A DNA stretch of 60,000 nt from Owenia fusiformis (GCA_903813345.2 CAIIXF020000003.1:15578931-15638930), one strand, 5' to 3'. Counted from the stretch's first letter, positions 12,074 through 24,708 are shown. Made by a program: numbers and translations. The notes: generated from the sequence alone by a model not told the origin.

Positions 12074-12750
12074 AGAGGAGGGAAAGCCCCAGAGTTTCAA
12101 GATGACAGACATAATTACCTCTCTTGCTTACCACCTTCGTTCGTTCGAATTTTCATCGGCTAGTTATCAAATACTACACTTCGATGGGATGTTGTAATTG
12201 ATATATTCATATTCCGTACACCTTTCTTTATCTTGATGTGAAAAGAGAAGCTATGATATTGGTTAACACGCCAGAAATGAACATAATATTATTCGAAGCG
12301 TATTTCCAAGGAGGATTGGCTCCCAGAATCGAAGTCGATATTTTCCAACAATGAAAACGCCGAGATGTCGTTATTTTCTGAAATTATAACCGATTATAAA
12401 TTCAAAATAAACAGTTCAAAAGATTCGAACCAATATCTCAATCATTTCCTGTGAGTTTTGGAATTTTTCGTTAGGAAATAAGACCAGAATTTACGATTCA
12501 AATGTTGAAGTGAACAAAATGGCGGCTGTTGGAATTCAAATTTTGTAGCACGACATGCCCATATATGGGACAGAATATCGATGTTGCACTCTGGGAGCCA
12601 ATCCTCCTTGGCGTATTTCGAAAATTTTGAAACCGCCATTGATGACGTCATTTGTTTGTCGACTTTTGACCAATCAGCAACCGTGTCATCTCAATACAGA
12701 TTTACATTAAGCGTATGTCATCTTTGAACCCTGGTGTTTCTCCCCCTCTG
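12074..12750. mobile_element. MITE family M9a, copy A, 9-bp TSD GCTTGTATC, with a nested insertion
   Basis: The TSD GCTTGTATC occurs at 12065-12073 and 12751-12759. Ends are AAGAGGAGGGAAAG and the inverse of CAGAGGGGGAGAAAC. It is the reverse-oriented relative of 52122-52493. Without the nested 304-bp element and its TSD it is about 364 bp. It has no ORF. A 9-bp TSD is typical of Mutator-like elements, though superfamily assignment is inference. Confidence 0.87.
12307..12610. mobile_element. MITE family M9b, copy 1, nested in M9a, 9-bp TSD GCGTATTTC
   Basis: Termini CAAGGAGGATTGGCTCCCAG and its reverse complement are bounded by GCGTATTTC at 12298-12306 and 12611-12619. The related M9a copy at 52.1-52.5 kb has the uninterrupted target with a single GCGTATTTC, a true empty site. 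No coding capacity. Confidence 0.93.
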
Positions 12751-13375
12751 GCTTGTATCAGTTAGAGCATTAAATTGGGCACATTTTCTGAAAAATTCAT
12801 TTAAGATTCTGTTCAGTGACCTTCCCTAGCTCCTACTTTTAGCTATTTTTCAGTCACATTTTCAAAGGGTTGAAAAGGTTATTTCGTCATGTTTAGGGTC
12901 ATATTGACCATGCACATTGTATTGTGATCATGTAAATGATATGTGGAAATAGTTAAATTGACTGGAGGTCAAACCAGAACTCTGTTATCTTTGTTCAAAA
13001 ATGTCTTAAAATGCATAATTTTTTGTCACCTCCTGTTTCGTCATTTCCTTTTAATGGGAGATGAAAATGTGTTTCGCAGCTTCCAGCAAGCTTCCGTATG
13101 AAGTAAACGAAAAAATATAGTACAGATTAATCTTGAGAGTCCATCTATTCACGATTATAGAAGCCATGGGCCGGGCCACGGGCACACGAGTATCACTTGA
13201 TCATATGCGGTGATATCCATTGACAGTTATGAATAGCAAGGAAAACACTATAGGGTCATTCCAGTGTCACTGTTGAAGAACTCGATAATTATAAGCCACA
13301 GTAGCGTACGTCACTGTTTCGGTTAACAATATACAAATAACAGTTACAAATATCAAGGAAACATTATTATTCCAT

Positions 13376-14150
13376 AATACTACTGTTTTCCCAGGGAAAT
13401 ATGAAGGAATAAAAATCGTATTGAATCGTATTACATGAAAAAATCGTATTGTCCCCGGGAAGAAAATCGTATTGGAGCGTATTACATGAAAAAATCGTAT
13501 TGTCCCCGGGAAAAAAATCGTATTGGAAAATATTAACCTATTTTTGGTTTTCCTGTTATTTTTAACCTTAGCTAATTGATAAAAGCATTTTCAAAATGTG
13601 ACATTTTAGAGGAATGTGTTATGGAATAAATAGGTTATTTCTGGTCGGGATTGAATATGGGTTTCATTCCTCGGAAAATATGATATTGACCTTGGGAAAT
13701 ATGATATTGACACTCGGTCGCTGCGCTACCTCGGTCAATATCATATCACCCTTCGGTCAATATCATATTGTCCCTCGGAATAAAACCCATATTCAATCCC
13801 TCCCAGTAAATAACCTATATTTATTCTATAATACTACTGTTTTCCCAGGGAAATATGAAGGAATAAAAATCGTATTACATGAAAAAATCGTATTGTCCCC
13901 GGGAAAAATCGTTTTGGAGCGTATTTCATGAAAAAATCGTATTGCCCCCGGGAAAAATCGTATTGGAACGTATTAACCTATTTTTGGTTTCCCGGTTATT
14001 TTGAATATTGGCTAATTGATAAAAGCATTATCCAAATGTAACATTTTAGAGGAATGTTTTATGGAATAAATAGCCTAGGTTATTTCTTGTCGGGATTGAA
14101 TATGGGTTTTATTCAATCCCTCCCACTAAATAACCTATATATACTGTATA
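13376..14150. repeat. Palindrome cluster with CCCGGG/AATCGTATTG units
   Basis: Two related blocks (13376-13610 and 13829-14050) repeat CCCAGGGAAATATGAAGGAA and TCGTATTGTCCCCGGGAAA several times. Between and after them lie two foldbacks, 13627-13823 and 14060-14145. Their outer arms are AATAGGTTATTTCTGGTCGG and its inverse, ending TCCCAGTAAATAACCTATAT. The inner hairpin is TATGATATTGAC with a loop containing CTCGGTCGCTGCGCTACCTC. The long frames here are by-products of repetition. Confidence 0.8.
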
Positions 14151-14238
14151 GGGTCGTACCAGTGTCACTATTGAAGAAATCGACAAGCCATAGCATACGT
14201 CACCGTTTCGGCAAACAATATACCGGTCAAGTCAAGTA

Positions 14239-15099
14239 CACTCCCCTCCATAAGTTTGGCAACCTTTTTTCTCCATTGAACTACGTGTTAAAGCCTCTTT
14301 ACGTTTGAATTTTTATTTATTTAACTGGCGATGAAATAACTTATAATATTGATTGAAACGTAACTTGACTTTATTTCAAATACCTCCAAATTTTCTCAAT
14401 TTTTTTCCTCTAGTACAATAGGTCGAAAATTGATGATAAATTTGATGAATTATTGAAAATCGTCATTCCCATGTAATCCAATGGGAAATGGAGGGTTCGG
14501 GGCAAATCATAAATCAGTAAAAGATTCAGCAAAAAATATTTTTATATAGAAAATTGAATTGTCTAGCTTTTTTAACACTAAATGTTTAGTTTATTGGATG
14601 AATATTAAAGTTACAGCGCTTCAAAGTCGTTTTTGAAAATAATTTTTCGCCTCCTGTGTTATTTCAATGGGAGAGGTTTTTTGAAAAACAATTTTGACTT
14701 TAAAGCCCTATAACTTTGTTGAACCTGAAGAAACATATCAATTTTTTGTTAACTAAAGTTAGCAAATTCTATTGCCTGCCTAACTCGTATTTTTTGCAAA
14801 GACTCGGATGGATGGATATTCTGTCATATGACTTGCGGCAAACCTACCATTTCCCATTGGTTAACATGGGAATGTCGATTTTCAAAAATTCATCAAATTC
14901 ATCATCAATTTTCGACCTATTGTAATTGAGGAAAAAAATTGAGAAAATTTGGAGGTATTGGAAATAAAGTCAAGTTACGTTTCCATCAATATTATAAGTT
15001 ATTTCATCGCCGGTTAAATAAATAAAAATTCAAACGTAAAGAGGCTTTAACACGTAGTTCAATGGGGAAAAAAGGTTTCCAAACTTATGGAGGGGAGTG
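14239..15099. mobile_element. 861-bp Tc1/mariner-type foldback, TA TSD
   Basis: Inverted arms of about 240 bases begin CACTCCCCTCCATAAGTTTG and are flanked by TA (14237-14238, 15100-15101). The long similar arms and absence of a transposase frame identify a non-autonomous element. TA target and CACTCCCTCC-type ends suit the Tc1/mariner group. Confidence 0.85.
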
Positions 15100-15103
15100 T
15101 AAC

Positions 15104-17331
15104 TTGGTCAACATTCGACATTCGTATGTTCATCAATATTTTACTAAGAATGGTGCCACAATTGAAGTAAACCTCTGGTTAATTATTTTCAATAAACCTA
15201 TCAGCAAACGTGTAAATGATAATTTTGATGTTCTGTTAAATATTGGTGAAGCAATCTTGGGGATATGGCCTAATTTTCTGAATTTCCACGATGTTCCTGT
15301 ATACCCCTACTTCAAACTACGTATGTTATTTGTCATTTTTCATTATGAACTAACCCTAAATGTATTTTTTCTTGTTTAAATACAGAATGATTCATCGTTG
15401 TCAAAGAACGTAAATGAGGATATGCGGTTTGAAAAACTAACAAAATGTTTCAAGTTCTACACAATTCTTGGTTAAAACAAATATTTTGAAAGATGTCATT
15501 CCGAATGTAATCTCCTACTCAATGAAATTTGTTGATATCAGTGAATTTTTTCTTTCGGAATACACATTGCTGGATCACAGAACCATGCCTTGTTCGGGAT
15601 GCACGAAAAGTGTATTGTTAATGCTTGACGTCGTTCGGATATTTGGATGTGATTGACGTTTTCGTTAATCTCCTACCACTCTAACTTCCAACCTAATTTT
15701 TGAAAAAAAAATATGATAGCCACGAATTGATATTTAAGTCACACGCTGATGCATGTATCATGTGTGTACATTAACTGTCGAATACATTTTATATAAATAT
15801 CCACAGTTAACTCAAATCACCAATTCTCAAAACGGTTTATCTTCTGGCGAGTTTAATATTTCATTTTAATTTATAATTATGGTATCAGATTTGAGTATGA
15901 TTTTAGTCGAGGCTTAAACAAAGCAATGGAATTGCATGGAACGTTTTGTGAAAATTCGAACGATTTTTCAAGAATCCTCCTTCAAAGTGTTACTAAAGTG
16001 CTCCCCAGTAGTGGAAATTTCGTCTTGTGCAATCAAAATAATAGCGCTTGGTTAGAATTTTTGTTTGAGTTTATAGCTTACATCTATTTCAAAAACATAT
16101 CACCTTATTGAGAGGTACATGTAGATTTTGGCGATCTATCATTTTAAAACGCTTAATATTGTGCAAAAACAGGAGTCCAGTCTGTCTATTAACAGTGTAA
16201 GATTAGTCATAGTAATAGCTTCTCATATTATTCATATATCGCATTTCTTAATTGTGATGAGTATAGCGTTGGGGTTAAGCAGATTTAAATGCTTCCTTAG
16301 CAAATGTATCTGCGGTTTTATTCATTTCATGATGATGTTATTACCAGATCTCCACTGAGTCAATGAATGGACTAACTGATCTCTTCAGCCTCATAGACAA
16401 AGTGCAATAGTCGAGATAAATTTTCAACGTTTTTTTTTATTTAAAAAAAAATTAAAATCAATGTTACATATTTACAGGTTGTAGTGGCTATGACCCCCAA
16501 GAGGGAGTATTAGGTGCCACATGATGGTATTTACAATGATTTGTGAAATAATTTAAGAAGTGTACATGTTATTAGTTACATTTAGTCAAAGTGATGTCAA
16601 ATTGGAAGTCTACGTTTAAAATGTGGTTTAAAAAATTAATGTGGCATCTAGGTCGGGTAGATTCCCCATAGACCCCGTGTAATAAAATCACAAAAAGTGA
16701 AATGTCTTTTCTTGTGTTGGACAGATAATATTTTCTTTTACTGGACTTATTATAATTTGTATACCAGCTATCAACCACATAGGGGCTATATGAAAATTGA
16801 TCCACTTAAACTGGTGAAAGGAACTTGCCATATTATCTGACCCGAATTAGCCACCTGGTGTTACCTACCTATTTGACCTACCTACATTGAAGTCAAAGAA
16901 GAAACAACCATCAGAAAACTTCCTTGTGATGAAAGACATTTTTCGACCCGAAATGTTGCTGAGCTACAGTGTGCTACGGATCCTTCATATTCGGAAGTCA
17001 TACCATGGACTATCTGGGTTATCAGCACTATTAGTCATTCTTCAAACCATATATTAGCACCATTATCATAAGAAATTATTTCACTCAATGTTAACGATAT
17101 TTTCTCCCAATTTCTTTTTTCTTGAATTTATTACGGATTCTAAACGATTTTAATCAAAGAAACTAAAACAAGAAGCTGAACACATTTTGAGAAGTTACAA
17201 AACCGCGAATACTAATAGCCGCGAAATTACAGAATCGCAAAAACGCGAAATATAACGTACCGTCAAATATGAGCCGGGTTACAGTATATATATAACATTT
17301 TACCTTGCGGTCAATACCTTGATTCCAGTGC
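15104..17331. other. Region upstream of the guanylate cyclase, no gene recognised
   Basis: It holds AT-rich sequence and one dispersed repeat (16595-16790, inverse of 30130-30390). Frames of 60-105 codons show no family signature. Upstream non-coding exons or the promoter of the cyclase may be here but cannot be pinpointed. Confidence 0.5.
16595..16790 (-). repeat. Dispersed repeat R3, copy 1
   Basis: Its reverse complement matches 30130-30390, sharing GTCCAGTAAAAGAAAATAT, CAACACAAGAAAAGA, TTTCACTTTTTGTG and ATGGGGAATCT.CCCGACCTAGA. The second copy lies in cyclase intron 3. Confidence 0.85.
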
Positions 17332-18884
17332 TTGTGTGCAAAACAAATAGCTATAGGTATATCTAATAGAGATAGATTCATCAATCAGAAAAGTATATTA
17401 TATATATCAACTTTAAGAGGATGTACCAGTCAACGAGCTGTCGAAGGATCTAGAGAAGGTAGCGGGGGTGAAGTTCCGATGATAATGTTGCCATTTACTA
17501 AAGACAGACGGCTTTCACAGGTTCATAGTGTCTGTCCAAGTGTTGCATCATCATTCCAAGAAGATCGACAGCAACTTAAAGATTTGTTTATAGCCAGTAA
17601 AAACCCGGGAAGACAAAAGCTTGAAACGTTAAAAATGTTAATGCTGATGATGTTACCGATAACTGGACTAATCATAATGAGTATCTTAGCCCTGGTTGCC
17701 GCCATAGACGTAAATAACACGGCAAGTAACGTTAACTCAATGATTGAGCTAAGCAACCAAATGAGAGAGCTTGTGAAGAACTTACAAATAGAGAGAGGAA
17801 AAACTGCGTTGTATCTAAGTGAAACTTATGAAGATCTCAAACAAAAAACGTATCTAAATGTGCTCAAAGAGCGTCAAAACACTGACGTTGCATTGGATAA
17901 TGTAACGGGATGGAAACACACATATCGTATCAACAATAAGGACTACACGAAAGATAAATTTAGAGACGAGATACAAGACTATCGAACCAAACTGTTGTTA
18001 AATCCTATCACAGTGGAGGAAAATATTCACTACTATACGGCGATTATTCAAGACCTCATCGGGGTAACGTCCATCGAAACGGAACTACCAAATTCAGAGA
18101 CACTATGGCGATACGTAGTAGCTAGTGAAATTATCCTTCGCCTTTCCGATGTCATTGGGATTGAGCGCGCCCTTGGTTCTACATTCTTTGCGACTTGTGG
18201 CTTGAGCCCCTCGAATTTCGTTTGGTTCACGTCTCTTGCTGGGAAAAAGGAGGCTCTTATGGAGCTCGTTTACAAGAACTATGAAAAGGGAATGGAGATT
18301 TTCAATAGCACACTTGGTGAAAGTGGCCTAGTGAATGACCTTGATTCGGTTAGGAGAAATATTTTTAATACATCTTTTAATCCGTGTGATAATTCGTCTC
18401 CTGACGAATTGCACGCTGCGTCTTTTGTTTGGTTTTCCAACGTCACTACGTACATTGGCATTATAAATACCATTAGTGGTCAGATATCGAGGGACATTGT
18501 CGTAGAATTAGATTCAGTTATTGTGAATGCATTTAATGACGTTATAGCATACTCCTGCGTCATGACAATCATGACGTTCGGATGCCTTATTTTAGGAGGT
18601 TTGTACTGTCGCAGTTTATTTCTTATAGATGAAAAAATTAGAAAATTCGCCATTAAGATAGCATCAAAATCGGAGGAGCTTCGTGGCGAGAAAAAACGCG
18701 CTGACAAACTATTGCACCAAATGTTGCCGAAACAAATTGCTGAACAGCTGAAAATGAACGGTGAGGTACCACCAGAGTTCTATGACGCGGCTACTATATT
18801 TTTCAGTGACATTGTGGGCTTTACAAACATGTCATCGATGAGTACCCCACTACAAGTCGTTAACTTTTTAAACAGCCTATACAG
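17332..18884 (+). CDS. NIT-domain receptor guanylate cyclase, exon 1
   Basis: This large exon encodes most of a membrane guanylate cyclase. From the first ATG, residues about 101-125 form a transmembrane helix ([20 protein letters not shown]). Residues 126-402 form an extracellular sensor with the two NIT (nitrate/nitrite-sensing type) signatures [13 protein letters not shown] (151-163) and IGIERALGS (275-283). A second transmembrane helix spans about 403-431. A charged helix follows to LLHQMLPK (460-467), then the catalytic domain begins with FSDIVGFT (Asp493, first metal ligand). The exon ends at NFLNSLY with donor AG|GTAATA in phase 2. The start is uncertain: Met50 (17479) is an alternative, and an upstream exon is possible. 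The family makes cGMP; NIT-cyclases lack the kinase-homology domain of peptide receptors. The ligand is not shown by sequence. Confidence 0.92.
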
Positions 18885-19639
18885 GTAATACTTATATATT
18901 GCCCCGCTTACCCAAAACATGAGTAACCATAATAACCATATTTTTCATAAAACCTGAGTATAGTCAATGAAAGGCATTCATATTTGTGCTATTATTTAAC
19001 ATTTTCTGTGAAAAGAAAGAAAAGGTCACAAAATTCTCAGTTTTAGAACATTTTTCTTTTTTTTCATATCAAGATATTACAATATATATATCCCTTCAAT
19101 CGCCCAAGGGCATTATAGAAGGGTATGGTAAGATAAGCCAAATACAATATGAAAACAAATAAGGTCAATGGGTTTAACACTGCACTTGATGTTGGCCATG
19201 GGGGGGGACATATTAAATGTGGTAATATTATTTAAAGTAATGTTGCGGAGTAGAAAAAGCTCATAGGTTTGTTACAATAAATTCAGCGATTAAGATTTGG
19301 AGTTTTGAAGTTAGATCAAAGGAAAAATCCTCTGAACCATGTTTCATTTAGTAAAGCAGATCATTCTGAGTTAAATGTTTGTTTAAAGAACCACTTGTAC
19401 CCATAATATCGGTTTTTAGTTTGGTTATATTTTCTTTTATAAGGGGACAATGAAAGAAGTGTTATTTCTGTCTGAGGAGCTTCACAATTACAATTTGGAT
19501 TCTCAATGTATGTGAAATTATGTGCATAAAGTTGGGCTTTGAATTATAATTAATTCAATTAATTATAATTTCATGAGATCTTCAGATTGAGTTTGGAAGT
19601 GCTAATAAAATTTCCTTGGTTTTTAAACAAAATCTTTTG

Positions 19640-20840
19640 GTGTTTTTTAAATTATTGATGGATTTTCATGTTACGTAATCTTTTAGGTAATTGTGACCAG
19701 TTTGATGGTATTGATGAGTTTAAGAACCTCTCTGAGCACCTACATGTAGTTGGTAAAATAAAGTCAAATCTATCACGCAAATTTCGTGTTCCCGGATTTT
19801 TTAATTTTGGGCCATTAACTACCTTGATTTGCATTCTTCTTCTTGTTTCTAAAGAAGACCATTGAAGAAGATTAAAAACCTTATCACTATTACTACCATG
19901 AAGACAACCAGAGCATACAAGAGCAGCTTGATAGTAGATTTTATCTATTGAGAAGATTTTTGACGCTTTGTTAAAGAGAGCAGTTCCATAGTTGAAATGA
20001 GGACGTACAAAGGAGTTAAAGAGCGTTTCCAGATCTCTCAAGTTTAACTTAGTCTTAAGATTTTTCAAAGCATTTATCATTTTCTTTTTGATTCGTTAGA
20101 TTATGATCAAAGGTATATCCAAGGTGTTTATATACATCATTTCTTTCAATTTCAGAGTCACATAGATAGGATTTGCTTACATTTTGATGGTTAGCTCTAA
20201 CTCAATGGAAAATAACTCCACAGCTCTTTTCTGGTTTGAACTGTAGTTTCCACAATTTGGACCAATTTTCAATCTCAGATAGATCGGATTTGACTAGTTC
20301 ATCAATTTCTTGGGGCTTTTGGGGTCAAATATAAAGTGAAGAGATGTATCATCTAGTACATAGATGTAGCATTTGGAATTTACATTATCTGGAAGATCAT
20401 TAATGTATGAAATGAATAGGAGAGACCTAGAATTGATCCCTGTGGTATGTCACAGATTAGGAAGTCTGCTTCAATTATTACTGGTCATCAGTAATAATTG
20501 AAGCAGGCTTCCTAATCACCAGATGGTTTTCCCTTGAATAGTTTTGATAATGTATTAAGTAATGTAATTGGTCTGTAATTGCTAATCTTTGATTTATCAT
20601 GTTTTTTAAAAATAGAACAAACACTGCCAATTTTCCAAATATCGGGGAAAATATTTTTGGCCATGAGTTCGTTGAAAAGTTCCGATAGTGGTTTGGTAAG
20701 TGAATTTGCGGTCAAATTTAACATTTTATTTGCAATCTTATCTGTCCCACAGGCTTTGAAAGGATCACGAGTCAAAATTAGTTTCATAACTTCAAACTGA
20801 TCAGTTTTCGCTGAAATCAGCAGTGAGTTTGTTCTCATTC
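19640..20840 (-). pseudogene. CR1/Jockey-like LINE reverse transcriptase, broken, in cyclase intron 1
   Basis: Minus-strand frames carry reverse-transcriptase blocks in order: KACGTDKIANKML, PLSELFNEL, FPDIWKIGSVCSIFKKHDKS, NYRPITLLNTLSKLF (20838-20530), then IPQGSILG (about 20450), a DDTSLH metal-site block with YVLDD in place of the usual FADD, and a C-terminal region with FVRPHFNYGTALFNK (20080-19652). Frames shift and the middle fingers/palm segment is deleted. A near-perfect 29-bp hairpin (20455-20517) sits at the deletion point. It is non-functional. Confidence 0.85.
20455..20517. repeat. Near-perfect 29-bp-arm hairpin within the LINE
   Basis: The arms GATTAGGAAGTCTGCTTCAA... (20455-20483) and their inverse (20489-20517) have one mismatch and a 5-base GTCAT loop. 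It lies exactly where the reverse-transcriptase middle segment is missing. Confidence 0.9.
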
Positions 20841-20844
20841 GAAA

Positions 20845-23358
20845 CTAGTGTGGCAAATTTTGATTGTCAATTTCATTTAGATGATTCTTATTTGCAGGTC
20901 AAAAATGAATTAGCCTAGTGAGGGGTTGATTTGAATTTTCATCTATAATTGATAAGATGTCTGATTTTGCATGCTTGTTACCCAGAAAATATTTAATCAT
21001 TTCCAATAGTTTTCATCATTTTTGTTTAAAGTCCTCATTGATTGCAGGGTATTTATTACATTTTGATTCTGGCTTTGTATAAAAAAGCCCCTACCTCATA
21101 CCCACCTACCCACGTACGTGGGACATGGCACAATCTTTAAAGGGTTCAATTTTAAAGATCTTAGTTTATTAAATCTTAGTTTATGATGAATTAAAGATGC
21201 ATTTGTAACGACCCTTGATAGCAAGTTGCTACTACATCCCAACTGGGTTCGATTCCCACTCGGGGCATCGAATTTACACACTTTCTTTCAATTTCTTTAT
21301 CTGGCTTGTTGGACCTATGCTCGCGGTCGTTAATTATTTATTCCCCTGGGGCACCCTCGGGTCATTACACATTAAAATGCATCCATATGCCTTTATATAT
21401 GGATCTGTCTAGTCATAAAATAAAGCCGGAATTGAAGAAATGAACAATTTGAGCTATTTTGAGATTTAATAATTGAAAAATTGAACCCTTCAATGACTGT
21501 ATCATGTTGCAACAACAAAACTTAATTTTCAAACGTTTTTCAGCAAAAACTGGAAATGAAGTCCAAAGATAAAAAATATCTCATTTGATCTTTCGCTTCG
21601 ATCCCCACACTATATCTATTCTTGCCTCTCTGACTACAGTACGCCGCTGGACATAATCAACTTCTCTATGAGGGGGATGCGGATATTAATGCAATTAATC
21701 TACAGATTCCAAACCAGGGAGGGAAGTCCCGGAATTTCCGTGCGACGGACTATCTATTGTTTCTGTAGTAATTACTTTTGCAAATACTTCATATTGCTTT
21801 GTATAAGTATTTATTGATTGTAAAATTACGAAGATGAGCTCATGCTTTCATAACATCTTTCCTTAGCACGAAAGAGTTTATTGGTGACCGTTCAGTTGAT
21901 CAGCTCAAGGGTAGGGATTGTTGTCGGAAATTTTCTTTGGGGATGGAATGCCAAGGGGGGGGGGGGGGATGGGGGGGGGGGGGGTGAGAATATATCACGC
22001 GCCAAAGGATATTACTTCTTAATACTATTAAGAAGCAGACGATTTCATCCAAAGAGAATATAAAATGATCGAAAGGCAAGAAGTGAAGTCAAACTATGAA
22101 AAAGGGTTCTAGAATTTCTAGAATGAGCTAAGCTCCATTGGTACCTGTTAAAAAGCTTCGTTATGAAGCATTTTGTTAAATTCGTAGTTTTGTAACGGAG
22201 AGTTTTTGAGCCTTTTTTGTTAGAGAAAGTACGTTGATCACTTATTGCAGACTTCTCTCATCTCCTCCGTATACTATATACGGATATACAAGTTTGTAAA
22301 CGGAAATATCTGAAAGGAGTAATACAATGGGTAGGCTCTTGTTTACTAATTGATTAATAACCACTACGAGGTGCCTCTATATCATGACTCTTGTCATGAC
22401 ATACATTAACGTAAAGACAACATAATTAAGCTAATGTTCACAACACCTGATCGCCATATTAAATTCGTTTTATGCCTCAATCTGACAATGGTTGTCTTAG
22501 CACGATACCGTAATATTTCAACGCTTCCTTTTATCGCTTTCTTTCTAGAAAGTGCCGTTTCAAGTTTCGTACAGATCCTACGTGAATGAGCGCGAACTCG
22601 ATGCACGATAATTGAGATTTCAAAACATAAAATGGTTTTCTTTTGTAACAAATATATGATATAATGTCAGATAATGAACATCACGACGTAGCATTTATCC
22701 AGCTTTAAAATCCGGTCTTTCGCAATTTATAAATGCAATCGCCCCAAATAAAAGGGGAATAGTAAAGGTAGCATAGAAATGAATAGCATTGACGTATGAT
22801 TCTATTGTATTGTATTGTTTTTATTTAAGTGTCACAGGCTTAATTTCATACATATTCATCTATACAATCACCCAAAAAGTCTCGAGCCAGCAATGGCTTA
22901 TGAGACACTATTAAGATAATATGAGTCAGTTGCAGAAATAGGATTATGAATAAAGCAAAAGTTCATGACCTCTATTACGAACATTGATTAATGAACTCGA
23001 TCACTCAGTCAGTTGTTGATCATATGCAAATGTGGTCAGGTTATAAATATAAGTACAATTTATATCCCATGATACTCAAGTTTAAAATTTACCTTTCCTT
23101 AAATTCCCGTCAGACAAAATTTCTTATTTCGGTTGGACTAGAAATACTTCCATACTGGTTTTGCAAAAATAAAAGGTGAAAATTTGTTATTAAACACAGA
23201 CCAGTTGATACGTGTATATTACATAGGAACTGTATCCGTTTTCGTATCCACTGAACAAAGATGTGAGCCCGTTTTCGTATTTTACTGAGTTCATTTACGT
23301 ATTTAAAGTTTTCAATTCAATCTACTTTTCCTTAAAAATACCTATGAATTGCAATATA
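20845..23358. other. Cyclase intron 1, remaining sequence
   Basis: It holds AT-rich sequence, G-runs at about 21956-21984 (two long G tracts separated by AT), and a LINE-like 3' tail near 22800-22940. No exon of the cyclase is missing here, because exon 1 and exon 2 join without a gap in the protein. Confidence 0.6.
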
Positions 23359-23905
23359 GACGATGCTTGGAGGTCGTTGGGGGTCGGTATTTTCCATACA
23401 CACCGTTTATCTCATTTGTTTTTAAGTCCATGTCACAGCGTATGTGACACATTTTTATACTTCTGTAATCATTTGGAATAATTTACAAAGTGTTGACATT
23501 CTGTCATGTTATAATACATGTAATCCAGGGTGTATGAAAAATAGCGACCCCACCGACCAGTCAATCTCCACGCTTTGGTTCAAAATCTGTAGACGATGCT
23601 TGGAGGTCGTTGGTCGGAGGGGTCGGTATTTTCCATACACATTGTTAATCTCGTATGTTTTTAAGTCCATTTCACAGCGTATGTGACACATTTTTATACT
23701 TCTGTAATCATTTGGAATAATTTACAAAGTGTTGACATTCTGCCATTTTATAATACATGTAATCCAGGGTGTATGGAAAATACCGACCCCCGACGACCAT
23801 TCAATCTTCACACGCTTTGGTTCAAAATCCCTAGACGATGCTTGGAGGTCGTTGGTCGGAGGGGTCGGTATCTCGTTTGTTTTTAAGTCCATTTCACAGT
23901 CTGTA
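23359..23905. repeat. ~240-bp tandem repeat, about 2.3 units, just before cyclase exon 2
   Basis: The units start at GACGATGCTTGGAGGTCGTT (23359, 23592, 23834). The first two are nearly full length and the third is truncated. Each full unit contains GGGTGTATG.AAAATA and a partly inverse GGTCGGTATTTTCCATAC, so it can fold. Confidence 0.9.
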
Positions 23906-23979
23906 TTCCTTCATTTAAACTTGAATCTTTTGAAGTTGCTTGCCCTAAGCAAACTAAAAAAATATTTCACTTATTTCAG

Positions 23980-24194
23980 CTTGTTTGATGCAAGTATTGA
24001 CCGATATGATGTTTATAAAGTTGAAACCATTGGGGATTCCTACATGGTCGTGAGTGGCCTACCTGAGAGGAATGGAAAGGCGCATGCGTCGGAAATCTGT
24101 AACCTAGCGTTGGAGCTACGGACATCGATGTCGGCATTCGTCGTACCTCACATGCCCGAAAAGAGTGTACATTTACGAATTGGAATCAACTCAG
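23980..24194 (+). CDS. NIT-domain guanylate cyclase, exon 2 (catalytic core)
   Basis: Acceptor CTTATTTCAG joins in phase 2 to exon 1, giving NSLYSLFDASID. The exon encodes YDVYKVETIGDSYMVVSGLP, with the purine-specifying Glu (E of VETIGD) found in guanylate rather than adenylate cyclases and the second metal-binding Asp. It then continues through NGKAHASEICNLAL and ends RIGINSG in phase 1 (donor G|GTACTA). Every catalytic position expected in this span is present. It lies about 75 bases after a 240-bp tandem repeat. Confidence 0.95.
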
Positions 24195-24708
24195 GTACTA
24201 CTTACTCGTCTAGTTCACTGGGCATATCAAAGTACCCATTGATTTGTTGAAGAACCTCATTTTCATGTCATATTTATGACTAAATCCATGCGTACCATAT
24301 TACACTGTTTCATCCAAATTATGATTTAATTCGTAGTCCGAGACTGATGTACCCTTTGCATTCGTTTGACTTCACTTCTCAAAAGAGAGCTCCGTCTTCT
24401 TAGTATATAATTTATAACACAGGGTAAGACTGATGATTCTGTTGATTTAGTCTAGCTACAAGCCTCTGTGACCCCCAGTCTACTTGACTAAACACCCTCT
24501 CATACAAGGTCATGTAGCTAGACTACTTTTAATTATAAATTCAAACTACCAGATGAATAACATGGATAGTAATAAACTATTTTAAACTATTAACATGAAT
24601 AGTTGTGTTTTTCCTTTAAATTGCCCGATTGTATTTATTGCCTAGATTCTAAAGCTTAAAAATCATCTCGAAAACCTTCCACTCTCAGACATTTTCTCTT
24701 GCCTATTT

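Noticed and set aside
13614-14308. 105- and 84-codon frames
   Set aside because: Produced by the repeated AATCGTATTG/CCCGGG units and palindromes.
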